From Woeseiaceae bacterium (GTDB lineage Bacteria; Pseudomonadota; Gammaproteobacteria; Steroidobacterales; Woeseiaceae), in the NCBI GenBank assembly GCA_024640315.1, contig JAHEFF010000001.1:124001-188000 (forward strand): 64,000 nt of DNA, in the 5' to 3' direction. Of the stretch, positions 8,565 through 17,701 are shown piece after piece. Position 1 is the first letter of the stretch, and each line of letters starts with the position of its first letter. The notes beneath the pieces are model-generated. The model was not told where the DNA came from, did not search any database, and saw only the letters and a list, made by a program, of their open reading frames with translations. The position numbers and the translations under genes are program-made.

Positions 8565-10085
8565 CTATAGCAGTGGTTCGATAGGCAGCAGGTTCACAAA
8601 GCCCAGCTGCAAACGTTTGCCTCGACTCACTTCGAAGTCCGGCGCGTACTCTTTTGTGGTGTGCCAACTGTTTTCTGCCAGCATGTCCCGCTCGATACTT
8701 TCGGTCAGTTGGCGCGCGAGTTTCTCGCTTTCGACAAATACTCCAACTTCCGTATTCAGATTTGCCGATCGTGGGTCGAGATTAAATGTGCCGATGAACA
8801 CCAACCGCTCGTCAATCACCATGCTCTTTGCGTGGATCGCAAAGACCGGGTTGTTGGCGGCGAGGGTTGGATATCGCTCGATGAGTTCGGCCTGAATGCC
8901 CGGGTGTGGTTTGAACTCGAAAAGTTCGATACCGGCATTCAAAAGCCGAGGTCTCTGCCGATGATAGCCGCTGAATGCCGGTATGTTGTCGGTAGACGCC
9001 AGCGAGTTCGTCGAGATACGGGTCCGGACGCCCCGGCTGTGAAGCTCGGAAAAAAGTTCGACGCCGCCAGGTGGAAGTACCAGATACGGTGACTGAATCA
9101 ACACCGAGTGCCTGGCATTTTTCACCGCGTCGATCAGACGCCGGGTCGATAGTCCGCCACCGGCGAGGCCCAGGCTACCGTCATTTTTTCCCGGCGCATC
9201 GCTAATGAATTCGACGTCCTGCCAATTCATATCGGCAAGCAGGGCAGGGATCGCATTTGAGAGGTTTGAAATGGCCTCGCGGACTTCGATTTCAAAGTTC
9301 GCCGGATCGTCGGCGTATGCATGAAGTTCCGCTGCTTTTTGCGCCGCCCCTGTCGCCGAGATTGTCGAGGCCGATGAGCCAAGAATGTTTTCAACTGGTA
9401 CCGCCAGCTCGCTTGACCAGAACTCCTCGAAGTTTTCCTGCATGTCAGAAACCGCCGGGCCGAGTAGCAGTATGTCCCGGTCGCGAAAATTGTAGGCGTG
9501 ATCAAAATCGAAGTATTCGTCAGCCATATTGCGGCCGCCGGTGATTCCGGCCACCCCGTCGAAGATTGCAGTTTTGTCATGCATGCGCTGATTGAGCGAG
9601 CGAAACTGAGTGACGGCATTGACGATTCGATCGAAAAACGAAGTGCCTACCGTGACATTTGGGTTGTAGATGCGAATTGAGACATTCTCATGGGCAGACA
9701 GAAGCAGCAGTGTCTGATCGTCCGCGTCGATCAACAGGTCGTCGACGATGACTCTGACCGATACGCCTCTTTCCGCCGCGCGGAGCAGCTGTTCGGCGGC
9801 AAGCGTACCGATGTTGTCGCTGCTCCAGATGAAATACTGTACGTCGATGGACTTTTGCGCGTGTTGTGTGAGCCATGCCCGACCGATAAGGGCTTCTTCG
9901 CCTCTTTCCAGGATATGCGCGCCGGTCTGGGAGTGCATGCGTTCTGCGCAGTGTGCGCAACTGCCGCCAATCCAGTCCTCAATGGTCTGCGCCCGGGTAT
10001 TCGCGGCGACGGATAGCAGCACGGTCAGCCATACTGTCCCGAGACGGCGCCTGATTTTCGATCGTGATGACGCTCTGTGTGTCAA
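8565..10085 (-). CDS. Exported phospholipase D-family protein (cardiolipin synthase-like)
   Basis: A 506-residue protein with a basic N-terminus and a hydrophobic stretch ending near NTRAQ, a probable signal peptide. Two HKD motifs are complete: H169-x-K171-x4-D176 and H418-x-K420-x4-D425, the second followed by IGTFNLDPRS. This is the two-motif layout of PLD / cardiolipin synthase enzymes, which hydrolyse or transfer phosphatidyl groups through a phosphohistidine. It lacks the two N-terminal transmembrane helices of ClsA, and export suggests phospholipid turnover in the periplasm or outside. Residues C43 and C46 could form a disulfide. Substrate unknown. Confidence 0.85.
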   Translation of the reverse strand: MTHRASSRSKIRRRLGTVWLTVLLSVAANTRAQTIEDWIGGSCAHCAERMHSQTGAHILERGEEALIGRAWLTQHAQKSIDVQYFIWSSDNIGTLAAEQLLRAAERGVSVRVIVDDLLIDADDQTLLLLSAHENVSIRIYNPNVTVGTSFFDRIVNAVTQFRSLNQRMHDKTAIFDGVAGITGGRNMADEYFDFDHAYNFRDRDILLLGPAVSDMQENFEEFWSSELAVPVENILGSSASTISATGAAQKAAELHAYADDPANFEIEVREAISNLSNAIPALLADMNWQDVEFISDAPGKNDGSLGLAGGGLSTRRLIDAVKNARHSVLIQSPYLVLPPGGVELFSELHSRGVRTRISTNSLASTDNIPAFSGYHRQRPRLLNAGIELFEFKPHPGIQAELIERYPTLAANNPVFAIHAKSMVIDERLVFIGTFNLDPRSANLNTEVGVFVESEKLARQLTESIERDMLAENSWHTTKEYAPDFEVSRGKRLQLGFVNLLPIEPLL

Positions 10086-10307
10086 TGAATCTCGCCGAAA
10101 TAAACCTGCGATTCAGTTTACGGATCTCTTACTGACGAGTATCGACGCAGTGCACAATTAACGAACGTGGCGAAAAAAATTAATGAAAACAAGACATTAG
10201 ACTTTATCTGGGGTGGCGATATTCGACTTGATGTGTGCGCTAATCCATTGTTTTCGGAAGTCCCGAACAGTAATCTTCGTGTCATAAACCTTTGGGCAAG
10301 TCATTTG

Positions 10308-11684
10308 ATGAAGATTCGAATCCACAATTCCCGGTGGTGGTCAGCTGCGATTGCTGTATTTGCTGTGCTCACTATGGTGCCTGCGCTTGGCGAAGAGTTT
10401 CAAAAGGGATTGGATGCCTTCAATGTTAAAGACTACGAGGGTGCACTTGCCGCGTGGATGCCGCTGGCAGAAGACGGCGATCTGAACGCGATGTATAACG
10501 TTGGACTTCTGTATGACGAGGGGTTGGGCGTTGATATTGACAAGGAACAAGCCCTTCAGTGGTACCTCGTCCCTGCAGAGGAAGGCGACGTTTCTGCGCA
10601 ATTTAATGTAGCCATGATCTACGACTTCGGCGACGGGGTGCCCGAGGACAACAAGAAGGCGATTTACTGGTACAAACGAGCAGGTCAGCAGGCGGACGAG
10701 CAGGCGCAGTTCAACCTCGCCGTGATGTACGCCACTGGCGAAGGTGTGCGGGCCGACATGGATGAGGCTATTCGCTGGTATCGTCTGAGCGCGGACCTGG
10801 GGCATGCGCCCGCACAGTACAACCTGGCTTATATATACGACACCGGGGAGTTTCTGCCGGAGGATAATCAGCAAGCCATGGATTGGTATTTGAAGGCCGC
10901 CGACCAGGGTGATGCCGACGCCCAATACGCCATCGCGTTGATGTATGACGAAGGCGATGGATTTATCGAGGATGATGCGAAGGCGATCAAGTGGTATGAG
11001 CTGGCGGCGGCGCAGGGCAATTTGCGTGCGCAGTTCAATCTCGCAATTATGTATGACGTTGGCGAGGGTGTCCCGGAAGATGATCTGGCAGCAATCCGGT
11101 GGTACACGGCGGCTGCGAAACAGGGTCATGCCGATGCGCAGCTTAATCTGGGCATCATGTATGAGAACGGCGAGGGGGTGGAGGTCGATCAGACCAAAGC
11201 GATGCATTGGTATCGGCTGGCGGCGGAGCAAGGCTCGACTGACGCCCAGTACGCGGTTGCGTTGATGTTTGATGAAGGCGTTGGCGTGGCGGAGGACAAT
11301 GTGGCGGCGATAGACTGGTACTCACGGGCGGCGGAACTTGGAGATGCTCAGGCGCAGAACAACCTGGGAGCAATGTTCGACGCCGGAGAAGGCACACCAG
11401 TAGACGACGAGAAAGCGGTGCACTGGTATACATTGTCGGCGAACCAGGGAAACACGATTGCGCAGAATAATCTCGGCGCGATGTACTATGCCGGTGAAGG
11501 AATCAAGGAAAGCAAAATGGAAGCCTACAAGTGGTTCTATATTGCAGCTGAGCTTGGCAATGACGATGCCAGGGATAACAAGGAACTTGCCGCGAAGGGG
11601 ATGCGCAAATCAGATATCCGCAAGGCCACCAAACTTGCCACGCAATGGCTGAAAAAATTCAGCGGCGCGTCGCCTGACCTTTAA
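10308..11684 (+). CDS. Exported Sel1-like repeat protein with ten tandem repeats
   Basis: I chose ATG 10308 because it opens directly into a signal peptide (MKIRIHNSRWWSAAIAVF) cleaved near ALGEE; an in-frame upstream start at 10167 would put 47 unlike residues before it. The mature protein is ten consecutive 36-residue Sel1 repeats of the form AQxNLAxMYDxGEGVxxDxxxAIxWYxxAAxxGD, ending in a basic helix. Sel1 solenoids bind partner proteins and often act in envelope stress or assembly. The fourth repeat has GEFLPED where the others have GEGV. No enzyme domain is present. Partner unknown. Confidence 0.9.
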   Translation: MKIRIHNSRWWSAAIAVFAVLTMVPALGEEFQKGLDAFNVKDYEGALAAWMPLAEDGDLNAMYNVGLLYDEGLGVDIDKEQALQWYLVPAEEGDVSAQFNVAMIYDFGDGVPEDNKKAIYWYKRAGQQADEQAQFNLAVMYATGEGVRADMDEAIRWYRLSADLGHAPAQYNLAYIYDTGEFLPEDNQQAMDWYLKAADQGDADAQYAIALMYDEGDGFIEDDAKAIKWYELAAAQGNLRAQFNLAIMYDVGEGVPEDDLAAIRWYTAAAKQGHADAQLNLGIMYENGEGVEVDQTKAMHWYRLAAEQGSTDAQYAVALMFDEGVGVAEDNVAAIDWYSRAAELGDAQAQNNLGAMFDAGEGTPVDDEKAVHWYTLSANQGNTIAQNNLGAMYYAGEGIKESKMEAYKWFYIAAELGNDDARDNKELAAKGMRKSDIRKATKLATQWLKKFSGASPDL

Positions 11685-11715
11685 AGTCGGAGAAATACCC
11701 CCACAGATAAGGGCT

Positions 11716-12093
11716 ATGAACGGAATAATTCTGCGCACACTGATTACGATCCTCGGACTCTTCCTTGCGTCCTCCCTGATACCCGGCGTTACGATCAGTG
11801 GCACGGGTACTTTCATCCTGGCTGCGCTGTTGCTTGGACTGGTGAATGCCTTCATTCGACCAATCGCATTCTTGATGACCTTGCCCCTGACGCTGCTTAC
11901 ACTCGGCTTGTTCCTGTTTGTTATCAACGCGGCGATGTTCGGCCTCGTAGCCGCCATGCTCGATGGGTTTTTTGTATCGGGCTTCTGGTCGGCTGTTTTT
12001 GGATCGATCGTTGTCAGCATCACGGCGACGATTGCATCCTGGTACGTAGGGCCCGACGGTCGCGTAGAGGTCTACGTCATCCGTAACTACTGA
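11716..12093 (+). CDS. PF04020 (YvlD-like, four-helix) small membrane protein
   Basis: A 125-residue protein with four hydrophobic helices. Motifs typical of the family are seen: SSLIPGVTISG near 20-30, LLLGLVNAFIRPI near 38-50 and LPLTLLTLGLFLFVINA near 57-73. The family is annotated as phage-holin-superfamily membrane protein, but the gene is not in phage context here. Function unproven. It follows the Sel1 gene by 31 bases on the same strand and may share its transcript. The C-terminus is soluble and ends in RVEVYVIRNY. Confidence 0.82.
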   Translation: MNGIILRTLITILGLFLASSLIPGVTISGTGTFILAALLLGLVNAFIRPIAFLMTLPLTLLTLGLFLFVINAAMFGLVAAMLDGFFVSGFWSAVFGSIVVSITATIASWYVGPDGRVEVYVIRNY

Positions 12094-12287
12094 CGTCGCG
12101 CTCACCGAAACCAGTGCTTCAGGCAGCCTTGGCCGGGCGTGAGAGGCAGCCTTCCCGGCCGAAGACCACGCATTTCGACTTCCGTTAGCGGAATCGTCAT
12201 GTCCTCTCCCGAGCAAAATCTCTGCGTGAGAAGCTCATCAAGCGTTTTTTGGATAAGATTGCCTGAGGACTCAAACGGGAGCGAAGA

Positions 12288-13004
12288 TTGGGGATTCAAA
12301 CAAAGACCGTCGAATACAAAGACGGTGATACCGTATTAGAGGCCTACATGGCCTGGGATGACTCCGGCAGCGACGTGCGACCGGGGGTACTGATCTCGCA
12401 TGCGTGGGCTGGTCGGAGCGCGTTCGAAGAGAGCAAGGCGGTGCAACTTGCCGAACTTGGATATGCCGGATTTGCGCTCGATCTCTATGGTAAGGGAGTA
12501 CGCGGCACAAATCCGGACGAAAATGCCGCTCTGATGAAGCCGCATCTGGATGATCGCGCTATGTTGCAGCGGCGCATGAAGCTTGCGCTCGAACAGTTGC
12601 GGAAACAAAAAGAAGTTGATGCCGGACGGATTGCCGCCATGGGTTTCTGCTTTGGCGGGCTTTGCGTTCTGGACCTGGCTCGAACCGGTGCCGACGTGCT
12701 CGGTGTTGCCAGTTTTCATGGTCTGTTTGGCAAGCCAGGTAACCTGGACAGCAGAAGCATGTCGGCAAAGGTGCTCGTGATGCATGGGTGGGACGATCCG
12801 ATGGCTACGCCTGACCAGCTGTTGGCGCTTGCGGAGGAGCTGTCCGCGGCGGGCGCGGATTGGCAGATTCACGGATATGGAAATACGGTGCATGCGTTTA
12901 CCAATCCGATGGCGAATGATCCGGTTCATGGCACGGTCTATAATGCCGACGCGGATCGGCGGTCATGGCAGAACCTGCAGCTTTTTCTCGCCGAAATATT
13001 CTGA
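12288..13004 (+). CDS. Dienelactone hydrolase family protein
   Basis: A 238-residue alpha/beta hydrolase starting at TTG 12288, preceded by GGGAG. This start gives the usual DLH opening QTKTVEYKDGDTVLEAY; the ATG at 12348 would cut into it. Triad by family: C121 in GFCFGG, D169 or D170 in HGWDDP, H202 in NTVHAF. A cysteine nucleophile is characteristic of dienelactone hydrolase, which opens lactone rings in chlorocatechol degradation, but many homologues act on other esters. No catechol-pathway genes are nearby, so the substrate is open. No signal peptide; cytoplasmic. Confidence 0.88.
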   Translation: MGIQTKTVEYKDGDTVLEAYMAWDDSGSDVRPGVLISHAWAGRSAFEESKAVQLAELGYAGFALDLYGKGVRGTNPDENAALMKPHLDDRAMLQRRMKLALEQLRKQKEVDAGRIAAMGFCFGGLCVLDLARTGADVLGVASFHGLFGKPGNLDSRSMSAKVLVMHGWDDPMATPDQLLALAEELSAAGADWQIHGYGNTVHAFTNPMANDPVHGTVYNADADRRSWQNLQLFLAEIF

Positions 13005-13071
13005 TCGTGAATTGCTCAATAACCACATCGAATTTTTATTTGGCTATGGAGCCGGATCACAGAGGTATTGT

Positions 13072-13176
13072 ATGAAGAAATTAAGACTCACTAATTTCGC
13101 ATTCGGCTGTTCGCTCCTTGTTGTCGCTGCGTTCGCGGCCGCGCGACTTGAAGTGCTTGCCCGGGAGGCGGAGTAA
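13072..13176 (+). CDS. 34-residue single-helix membrane peptide, hypothetical
   Basis: ATG 13072 to TAA 13176 encodes a peptide with a KKLRLTN basic start, one hydrophobic stretch (FAFGCSLLVVAAFAAARL) and an acidic tail. It ends 3 bases before the NmrA-type gene at 13180, so it could be a small membrane protein or a leader whose translation couples to that gene. AGAGG stands 9 bases before the ATG. No family recognised. It is too short for composition to prove that it is coding. Confidence 0.4.
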   Translation: MKKLRLTNFAFGCSLLVVAAFAAARLEVLAREAE

Positions 13177-13179
13177 CCG

Positions 13180-14049
13180 ATGCAACAGGAGATTCTCGTT
13201 ACTGGCGCCACCGGCAACATCGGTTCAATCCTGGTTCCCCAACTGGCTGGGCTGAAAGGGGTTTCGGTTCGGGCGCTCACTCGTGATCCTGACAACGCGA
13301 GGGAGCTTGCGGAGTGCGGCGCGGAAATTGCTGTTGGAAGATTCGATGATAAACCGTCGCTGGCCGCGGCCGCCGACGGTGTTGATACATTGATTCTGAT
13401 CGTTCCTCCGAGCGCTGAATGCGTCGCCCATAATCGCAACATTATCAGCGCGGCAAAAAAGGCCGGTGTCAGAAAGGTCGTACGCATTTCTGCGATTAAA
13501 GCGGCGGAAGACGGCCCGACCGAAAATACGCGATTGCACGGCGAATGCGATCGCCTGCTGCAGGAATCAGGACTCGCCTACACAATTCTGCGTCCCAACT
13601 ACTTTATGCAGAATATCTTTATGTCGCTTGAATCCATTAATGCGGATAATGTCTTCTACGCGGGCACTGGCGACGGCCGGCTCGCGATGATCGACGTCAG
13701 GGACGTGGTGGATTGTGCGGTGGCAGCCGCCACAGCGACGGACTTTGACAACCAGGCGCTGGAAATTGGAGGTCCGGAGAGTATTAGTTTCAGTGACGTT
13801 GCTGCAACGATAAGTGAAGTTGGCGCACGCCAGGTCGCTTATGTCGGCGTTTCGCCGGAAGACCTTGAAGGCGCTCTGCTGCAAATGGGCTTCGACGCCT
13901 GGATGGCCGGCCTGTTGCGGGAATACTCAACCGTCTACGGGCAAGGGTGGGGTGATCTGATTACGGACGGCGTACAACGGCTTACGGGCAAGCCCGCCAG
14001 AACTTTCCGGCAGTTCACGGCCGAAGTACTGGCGCCGGCACTGGTCTGA
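13180..14049 (+). CDS. NmrA-like NAD(P)-binding atypical SDR
   Basis: A 289-residue protein with the dinucleotide motif TGATGNIG at 8-15, then VRALTRDP near 31-38, the usual position for a 2'-phosphate-binding arginine and hence NADP preference. RISAIKA, GECDRLLQESGLAYTILRP and NYFMQNI follow the NmrA / NAD(P)H-binding pattern. These proteins are either redox sensors or small-molecule reductases (quinone or isoflavone reductase-like). It lacks a standard YxxxK catalytic pair, which favours atypical or regulatory function. It is cytoplasmic and convergent with the FAD oxidoreductase. Confidence 0.85.
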   Translation: MQQEILVTGATGNIGSILVPQLAGLKGVSVRALTRDPDNARELAECGAEIAVGRFDDKPSLAAAADGVDTLILIVPPSAECVAHNRNIISAAKKAGVRKVVRISAIKAAEDGPTENTRLHGECDRLLQESGLAYTILRPNYFMQNIFMSLESINADNVFYAGTGDGRLAMIDVRDVVDCAVAAATATDFDNQALEIGGPESISFSDVAATISEVGARQVAYVGVSPEDLEGALLQMGFDAWMAGLLREYSTVYGQGWGDLITDGVQRLTGKPARTFRQFTAEVLAPALV

Positions 14050-14070
14050 TCGCTCTTCGACGTTGCGGCG

Positions 14071-15570
14071 CTAGCCCGACCGAATATTTGCGTTCAGGCG
14101 GAACAGGTTGCCGGGGTCGTACTCCTGCTTGACGCCGAGAAGCTTTTTGAAGTTGCCTTCGTAGTTGCTGTTGATAGTTTGCTGTGATTCGTCCGCGACT
14201 TCATTCGTGTAAAAGCCGCGCGTTCCAGGCTCGACTTCATTCCAGTACTTCCTGACGTAACTCACATGTGGATCGCGATCGACACCCGGTTCCCAGGAAA
14301 CAGTCGTGAACACGCTATGGCTGGCCCACCGTTGCGCGAATGCCGTAGCGTCGCTCGGCACTCTGCCAATTGCACCGCCAGATTGCTGAAAGAATGAAAT
14401 AGTAGATCGGTCGGGGTGAGGCTCAAATCCCTCGGCCAACGCATCAACCAGTTCGTCGCTGATACCGTCGGTAAAGCCTGATTTAAGATATTGGCCACCC
14501 GTTCTGGGGTCGGAGTCATCGCCACTCCTTTGCATCTCGACGTAGTCTATGGTTTTGATTTGATTGACGAGCGGCGAGCCAAAATTATTCAAAGGCGCAA
14601 GGACCGTATCCGCTTTGCTGGCAGGTCCGCAGTAGCATGCGTGAATTAGCGCTACCGGTTCTGCATTTGCCGGAGGTGAGAACAAGACAAAGTCCAGGTA
14701 TAGATCATCGGTAGCTGCGGCACAGTAGTCGGCATAGAATTTGAGCACATCTCGTGCGTCGCTAAGTGGCCAAATGACATTGCCGCCAATGACATCACGT
14801 TGCATCTCGTGCAGGGCAAATTCGAACGACGTGACGATGCCAAAATTGCCGCCTCCACCGCGAACCCCCCAGTACAGGTCCGGGTTTTCATCAGCACTCG
14901 CATGACGAAGTCGTCCATCTGCCGTGACGATGTCAACGCCAGTCAGGTTGTCGAGTGCCAGGCCAAAGCGCCGCGCTACCCGACCGAATCCACCGCCGAG
15001 CGTCAGGCCGCCTACGCCCGTGTGTGAAACCGTTCCGGCGGTGGTGACGAGACCGTGGGCCATGCATTCGTGATCAATTTCACCCAGCAGGCTGCCGCCC
15101 GAAACGTAGGCGGTCTTGTTTCCGGTGTCTACCCGGACATTGCGGAAAGAAGAAAGGTCGATCTGCATCCCGCCGTCGCAGGTCGATTTTCCCGAGAAGC
15201 TGTGTCCGCCACACTTGACGGCAAGCAGGAGGTTTCGTTCGCGCGCAAAAGTAACGGCGCTCTGGATGTCAGCGACGCCGGTGGGCTGGACGATCAGCGC
15301 AGGATATTTGTCGATCGACTTGTTTAGAACGCGCCTTGCAATGTCATAACCGTCGCTACCTGTCACCAGCAAATTGCCGCGCAGACTATCGCTGAGTTCC
15401 TGTACGGCAGCCTTTTCAAGAACCGTGTTGGCACCATCACCGGTGATGGCATCGACGTCGGACGTCACTTGCAGTAGCGCCTGAAGCGCTGCTGCAATCG
15501 ACCGTGACGAGTACAAAGATGCAGTTACAGCTGCAGCGGTCGATCGACGGATAAACTTCCTGCGATTCAT
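14071..15570 (-). CDS. Tat-exported FAD-binding oxidoreductase, berberine-bridge type
   Basis: A 499-residue protein. The start MNRRKFIRRS followed by an alanine-rich segment looks like a twin-arginine signal, matching export of a folded flavoprotein. The FAD-binding PCMH domain carries KCGGHSFSG with H123, the usual 8-alpha-histidyl FAD link, and GVGGLTLGGGFGR at 185-197. The second (cysteinyl) link of bicovalent members is missing: S182 stands there. The C-terminal BBE signature NYEGNFKKLLGVKQEYDP is present. Such enzymes oxidise sugars, alcohols or alkaloid-like compounds with oxygen. Substrate unknown. Confidence 0.9.
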   Translation of the reverse strand: MNRRKFIRRSTAAAVTASLYSSRSIAAALQALLQVTSDVDAITGDGANTVLEKAAVQELSDSLRGNLLVTGSDGYDIARRVLNKSIDKYPALIVQPTGVADIQSAVTFARERNLLLAVKCGGHSFSGKSTCDGGMQIDLSSFRNVRVDTGNKTAYVSGGSLLGEIDHECMAHGLVTTAGTVSHTGVGGLTLGGGFGRVARRFGLALDNLTGVDIVTADGRLRHASADENPDLYWGVRGGGGNFGIVTSFEFALHEMQRDVIGGNVIWPLSDARDVLKFYADYCAAATDDLYLDFVLFSPPANAEPVALIHACYCGPASKADTVLAPLNNFGSPLVNQIKTIDYVEMQRSGDDSDPRTGGQYLKSGFTDGISDELVDALAEGFEPHPDRSTISFFQQSGGAIGRVPSDATAFAQRWASHSVFTTVSWEPGVDRDPHVSYVRKYWNEVEPGTRGFYTNEVADESQQTINSNYEGNFKKLLGVKQEYDPGNLFRLNANIRSG

Positions 15571-15668
15571 CTTCGGTGCCCCTTTGTAATCACTGCGGAT
15601 TACTTATTGTTGTTTAATGAATTGATCTTAGACGACAATTTGCAGGTGCGCTACGAATGGAAAGGCGT

Positions 15669-17039
15669 TTATTCCGTATTCTTGCCCACCCAGCGCTCCC
15701 GGCGCTTCGAAGCAAGGGCATAAAGACCGAAGCCTGCTGCGAGCATGACGCCCGTAACCTGCCAGGCCTGGGTCGTTGATTGCGCCCCAATCCAGAGACA
15801 CAACAACAAGGCGACCGCTGGAATCGTGTAACCACCCTTGAGGCGATAGGCCTCTCTCTTTTCCTCTTCAGTGGCTTTACGACGAATAATTGGCAGGGAT
15901 CCGATACAAAGGACGTAGGAAATAAGGCGGGTTAGTGAGCTCGCCGCGGCGAGCTTTTCGAAGCTGCCGGTCAGCGCGAAAACCAGACCGAGACCGCCGA
16001 GCAGCATGATTGAATTGCTCGGTGTCGAGTACTTCTCGTGTACGTGCCCGAACCAGCGTGGCAACAGGCGTTCCTCAGCCAGCGCGAAAGGTAAGCGTGG
16101 CACTGCGAGCATGATGCTCGAAAGGTTTCCACCGATGGAGAAGAATGCGGCGAACGTGATCATGATGGCGCCGGCTGGCCCCATCAATTCCCGTCCCACT
16201 TCGGTCAGCGTTGCCTGGCTGGCGCCGGCATCCGGAAGTACAGAGATATAGACGAGAACGATCAGGAAATAGAGGACGCCGATCACCATGATCATCTGGA
16301 CCAGCGCTTTTGGCATAGTTTCTTTTGGTTTCTTTGTCTCCCCTGAGATGATGGTGGCTGATTCAAAGCCGACGAATGCGTAAATCAGCAACAGAGTGGT
16401 ACCGCCGAGATCGTCGATTGTCGGCATGTTGGCCGGGAACAATGTGTCGCCACTTACGTGTTGCAGGCCGAGCAGGATCAATATCAGGATGGGCACGATC
16501 TTCAGGAAAGTGATCACGGCCATCGTGCGCACGCCCTCCTTGACCCCCAGGACGTTAGCCCACGTCAGTGCTGAGCAAACCACGACTATCAGCAGACCGC
16601 GTCCGATGCCACTACCGAACCAGGGCCATACTACGGCCAGATAGACCGCCATCGCGTTGGTGTTTGCGGCAAATGCCGTCATTCGGCTGACGAACAGGAT
16701 CCAGCCCGTACTGAAGCCGACCAGGGGGCCGAAGGCGCTGGTCGTGAATAGCACAGGACCGCCAGAGTCCTTGAAATAACTCGACAGTTCGGCGAAGGTC
16801 AGGACGATCGTGATAACTAATATACCGATGACAAGGAATAGCCATGGGCTGAGAACGCCTGCGCGTGCGGCAATTGCGCCTGGCAATGCGAATATCCCGG
16901 CGCCGATCACGGAGTTGAGAACCAGCACTGCAGCGCCGGCAAATCCGATGCCGCGCAGCAATTGCCTTTTATGAGTAATTTCTGGTTCGTGTAAAGACAC
17001 GGATCCCCCTGTTGCGACAGTCGCGATTTGTTTTTGCAA
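15669..17039 (-). CDS. APC-superfamily amino acid permease
   Basis: A 456-residue polytopic membrane protein with about twelve hydrophobic helices. The first helix has SVIGAGIFALPG, the glycine-rich unwound substrate-binding segment of APC transporters; FVGFESATIISGETKKP is the conserved helix 6 to loop signature. It should import amino acids or related amines with protons or by exchange at the inner membrane. Specificity cannot be read from sequence. It diverges from the exported phosphatase at 17138, which leaves about 100 bases for promoters. Confidence 0.9.
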   Translation of the reverse strand: MQKQIATVATGGSVSLHEPEITHKRQLLRGIGFAGAAVLVLNSVIGAGIFALPGAIAARAGVLSPWLFLVIGILVITIVLTFAELSSYFKDSGGPVLFTTSAFGPLVGFSTGWILFVSRMTAFAANTNAMAVYLAVVWPWFGSGIGRGLLIVVVCSALTWANVLGVKEGVRTMAVITFLKIVPILILILLGLQHVSGDTLFPANMPTIDDLGGTTLLLIYAFVGFESATIISGETKKPKETMPKALVQMIMVIGVLYFLIVLVYISVLPDAGASQATLTEVGRELMGPAGAIMITFAAFFSIGGNLSSIMLAVPRLPFALAEERLLPRWFGHVHEKYSTPSNSIMLLGGLGLVFALTGSFEKLAAASSLTRLISYVLCIGSLPIIRRKATEEEKREAYRLKGGYTIPAVALLLCLWIGAQSTTQAWQVTGVMLAAGFGLYALASKRRERWVGKNTE

Positions 17040-17137
17040 CAGGCACTATAGCGGGCAATCCTGAATCATCCAATTTTGAACGACTCACATGATTTTCGGT
17101 TACATTGGCCATCTGGCGAAACCCGGGGAGCAAACGT

Positions 17138-17701
17138 ATGAATAAACTGGTCACAGCGGGAACCGCAGCTGTCGTTGTCGCAATATTTACATCCGTTTCG
17201 GGCGCTGCAGAATTGTCCGAGATCAGAAACTACAAGGAATACTCAGCGACTTTTTCGAGCGCCGGCCAGCCGAGCCAGGAACAGCTCGAAGCGGTGAAAG
17301 CAGCCGGTTTCGAGCGCGTCGTGTACATTGCGTTTACCAACAGTCGTGGTGCAATAGAAGAAGAGGACGCAGTCGTAAAGGAACTGGGAATGGACTACGT
17401 TCACGTTCCGGTAATCTGGGACGCTCCAACCAAAGCCGACTTTTACGCATTTGCCGGAGCTATGCAGCGGGAGCCCGGAAAGAAGACGCTGCTGCATTGC
17501 CAGGCAAACTATCGGGCGTCTGCATTCGCCTTTCTCTACCGTGTCCTGTACCAGGATGTTCCGGTGGCAGAAGCCAAGTCGGATATGAACACGATATGGC
17601 AGCCTAATGACACGTGGCGGCAACTCATCTTCGACGTGCTCGCAGACAACGGCGTTTCACCGATGTGCGCTGGCTGCGACTGGGAAGCGGAAGAAGATTA
17701 G
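17138..17701 (+). CDS. Exported DUF442 / Blh-type protein phosphatase-like protein
   Basis: ATG 17138 follows GGGGAGC and opens into a signal peptide (MNKLVTAGTAAVVVAIF, cleaved near SGAAEL), giving 187 residues. The core matches PF04273-type phosphatases: YSATFSSAGQPSQEQL near 35-50 and a P-loop HCQANYRAS with nucleophile C121 and R126. Usual family loops read HCRSGTRS, so the loop interior is divergent. An exported member may act on periplasmic phosphoproteins or metabolites, or may bind only. The C-terminus has CAGC. Its last four bases overlap the end of the Usp gene on the other strand. Confidence 0.78.
   Translation: MNKLVTAGTAAVVVAIFTSVSGAAELSEIRNYKEYSATFSSAGQPSQEQLEAVKAAGFERVVYIAFTNSRGAIEEEDAVVKELGMDYVHVPVIWDAPTKADFYAFAGAMQREPGKKTLLHCQANYRASAFAFLYRVLYQDVPVAEAKSDMNTIWQPNDTWRQLIFDVLADNGVSPMCAGCDWEAEED

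Noticed and set aside
10311..10325. tRNA-like GATTCGAATCC
   Set aside because: No cloverleaf or acceptor stem around it, and it lies inside the Sel1 coding sequence.
11716..12093. Holin, therefore a prophage
   Set aside because: The PF04020 family is widespread in chromosomes, and no other phage gene is near.
12102..12299. 65-codon reverse frame between the PF04020 gene and dienelactone hydrolase
   Set aside because: Overlaps the hydrolase start, contains rare AGA/AGG/GGA codons and no recognised domain; could still be a small gene but evidence is too thin.
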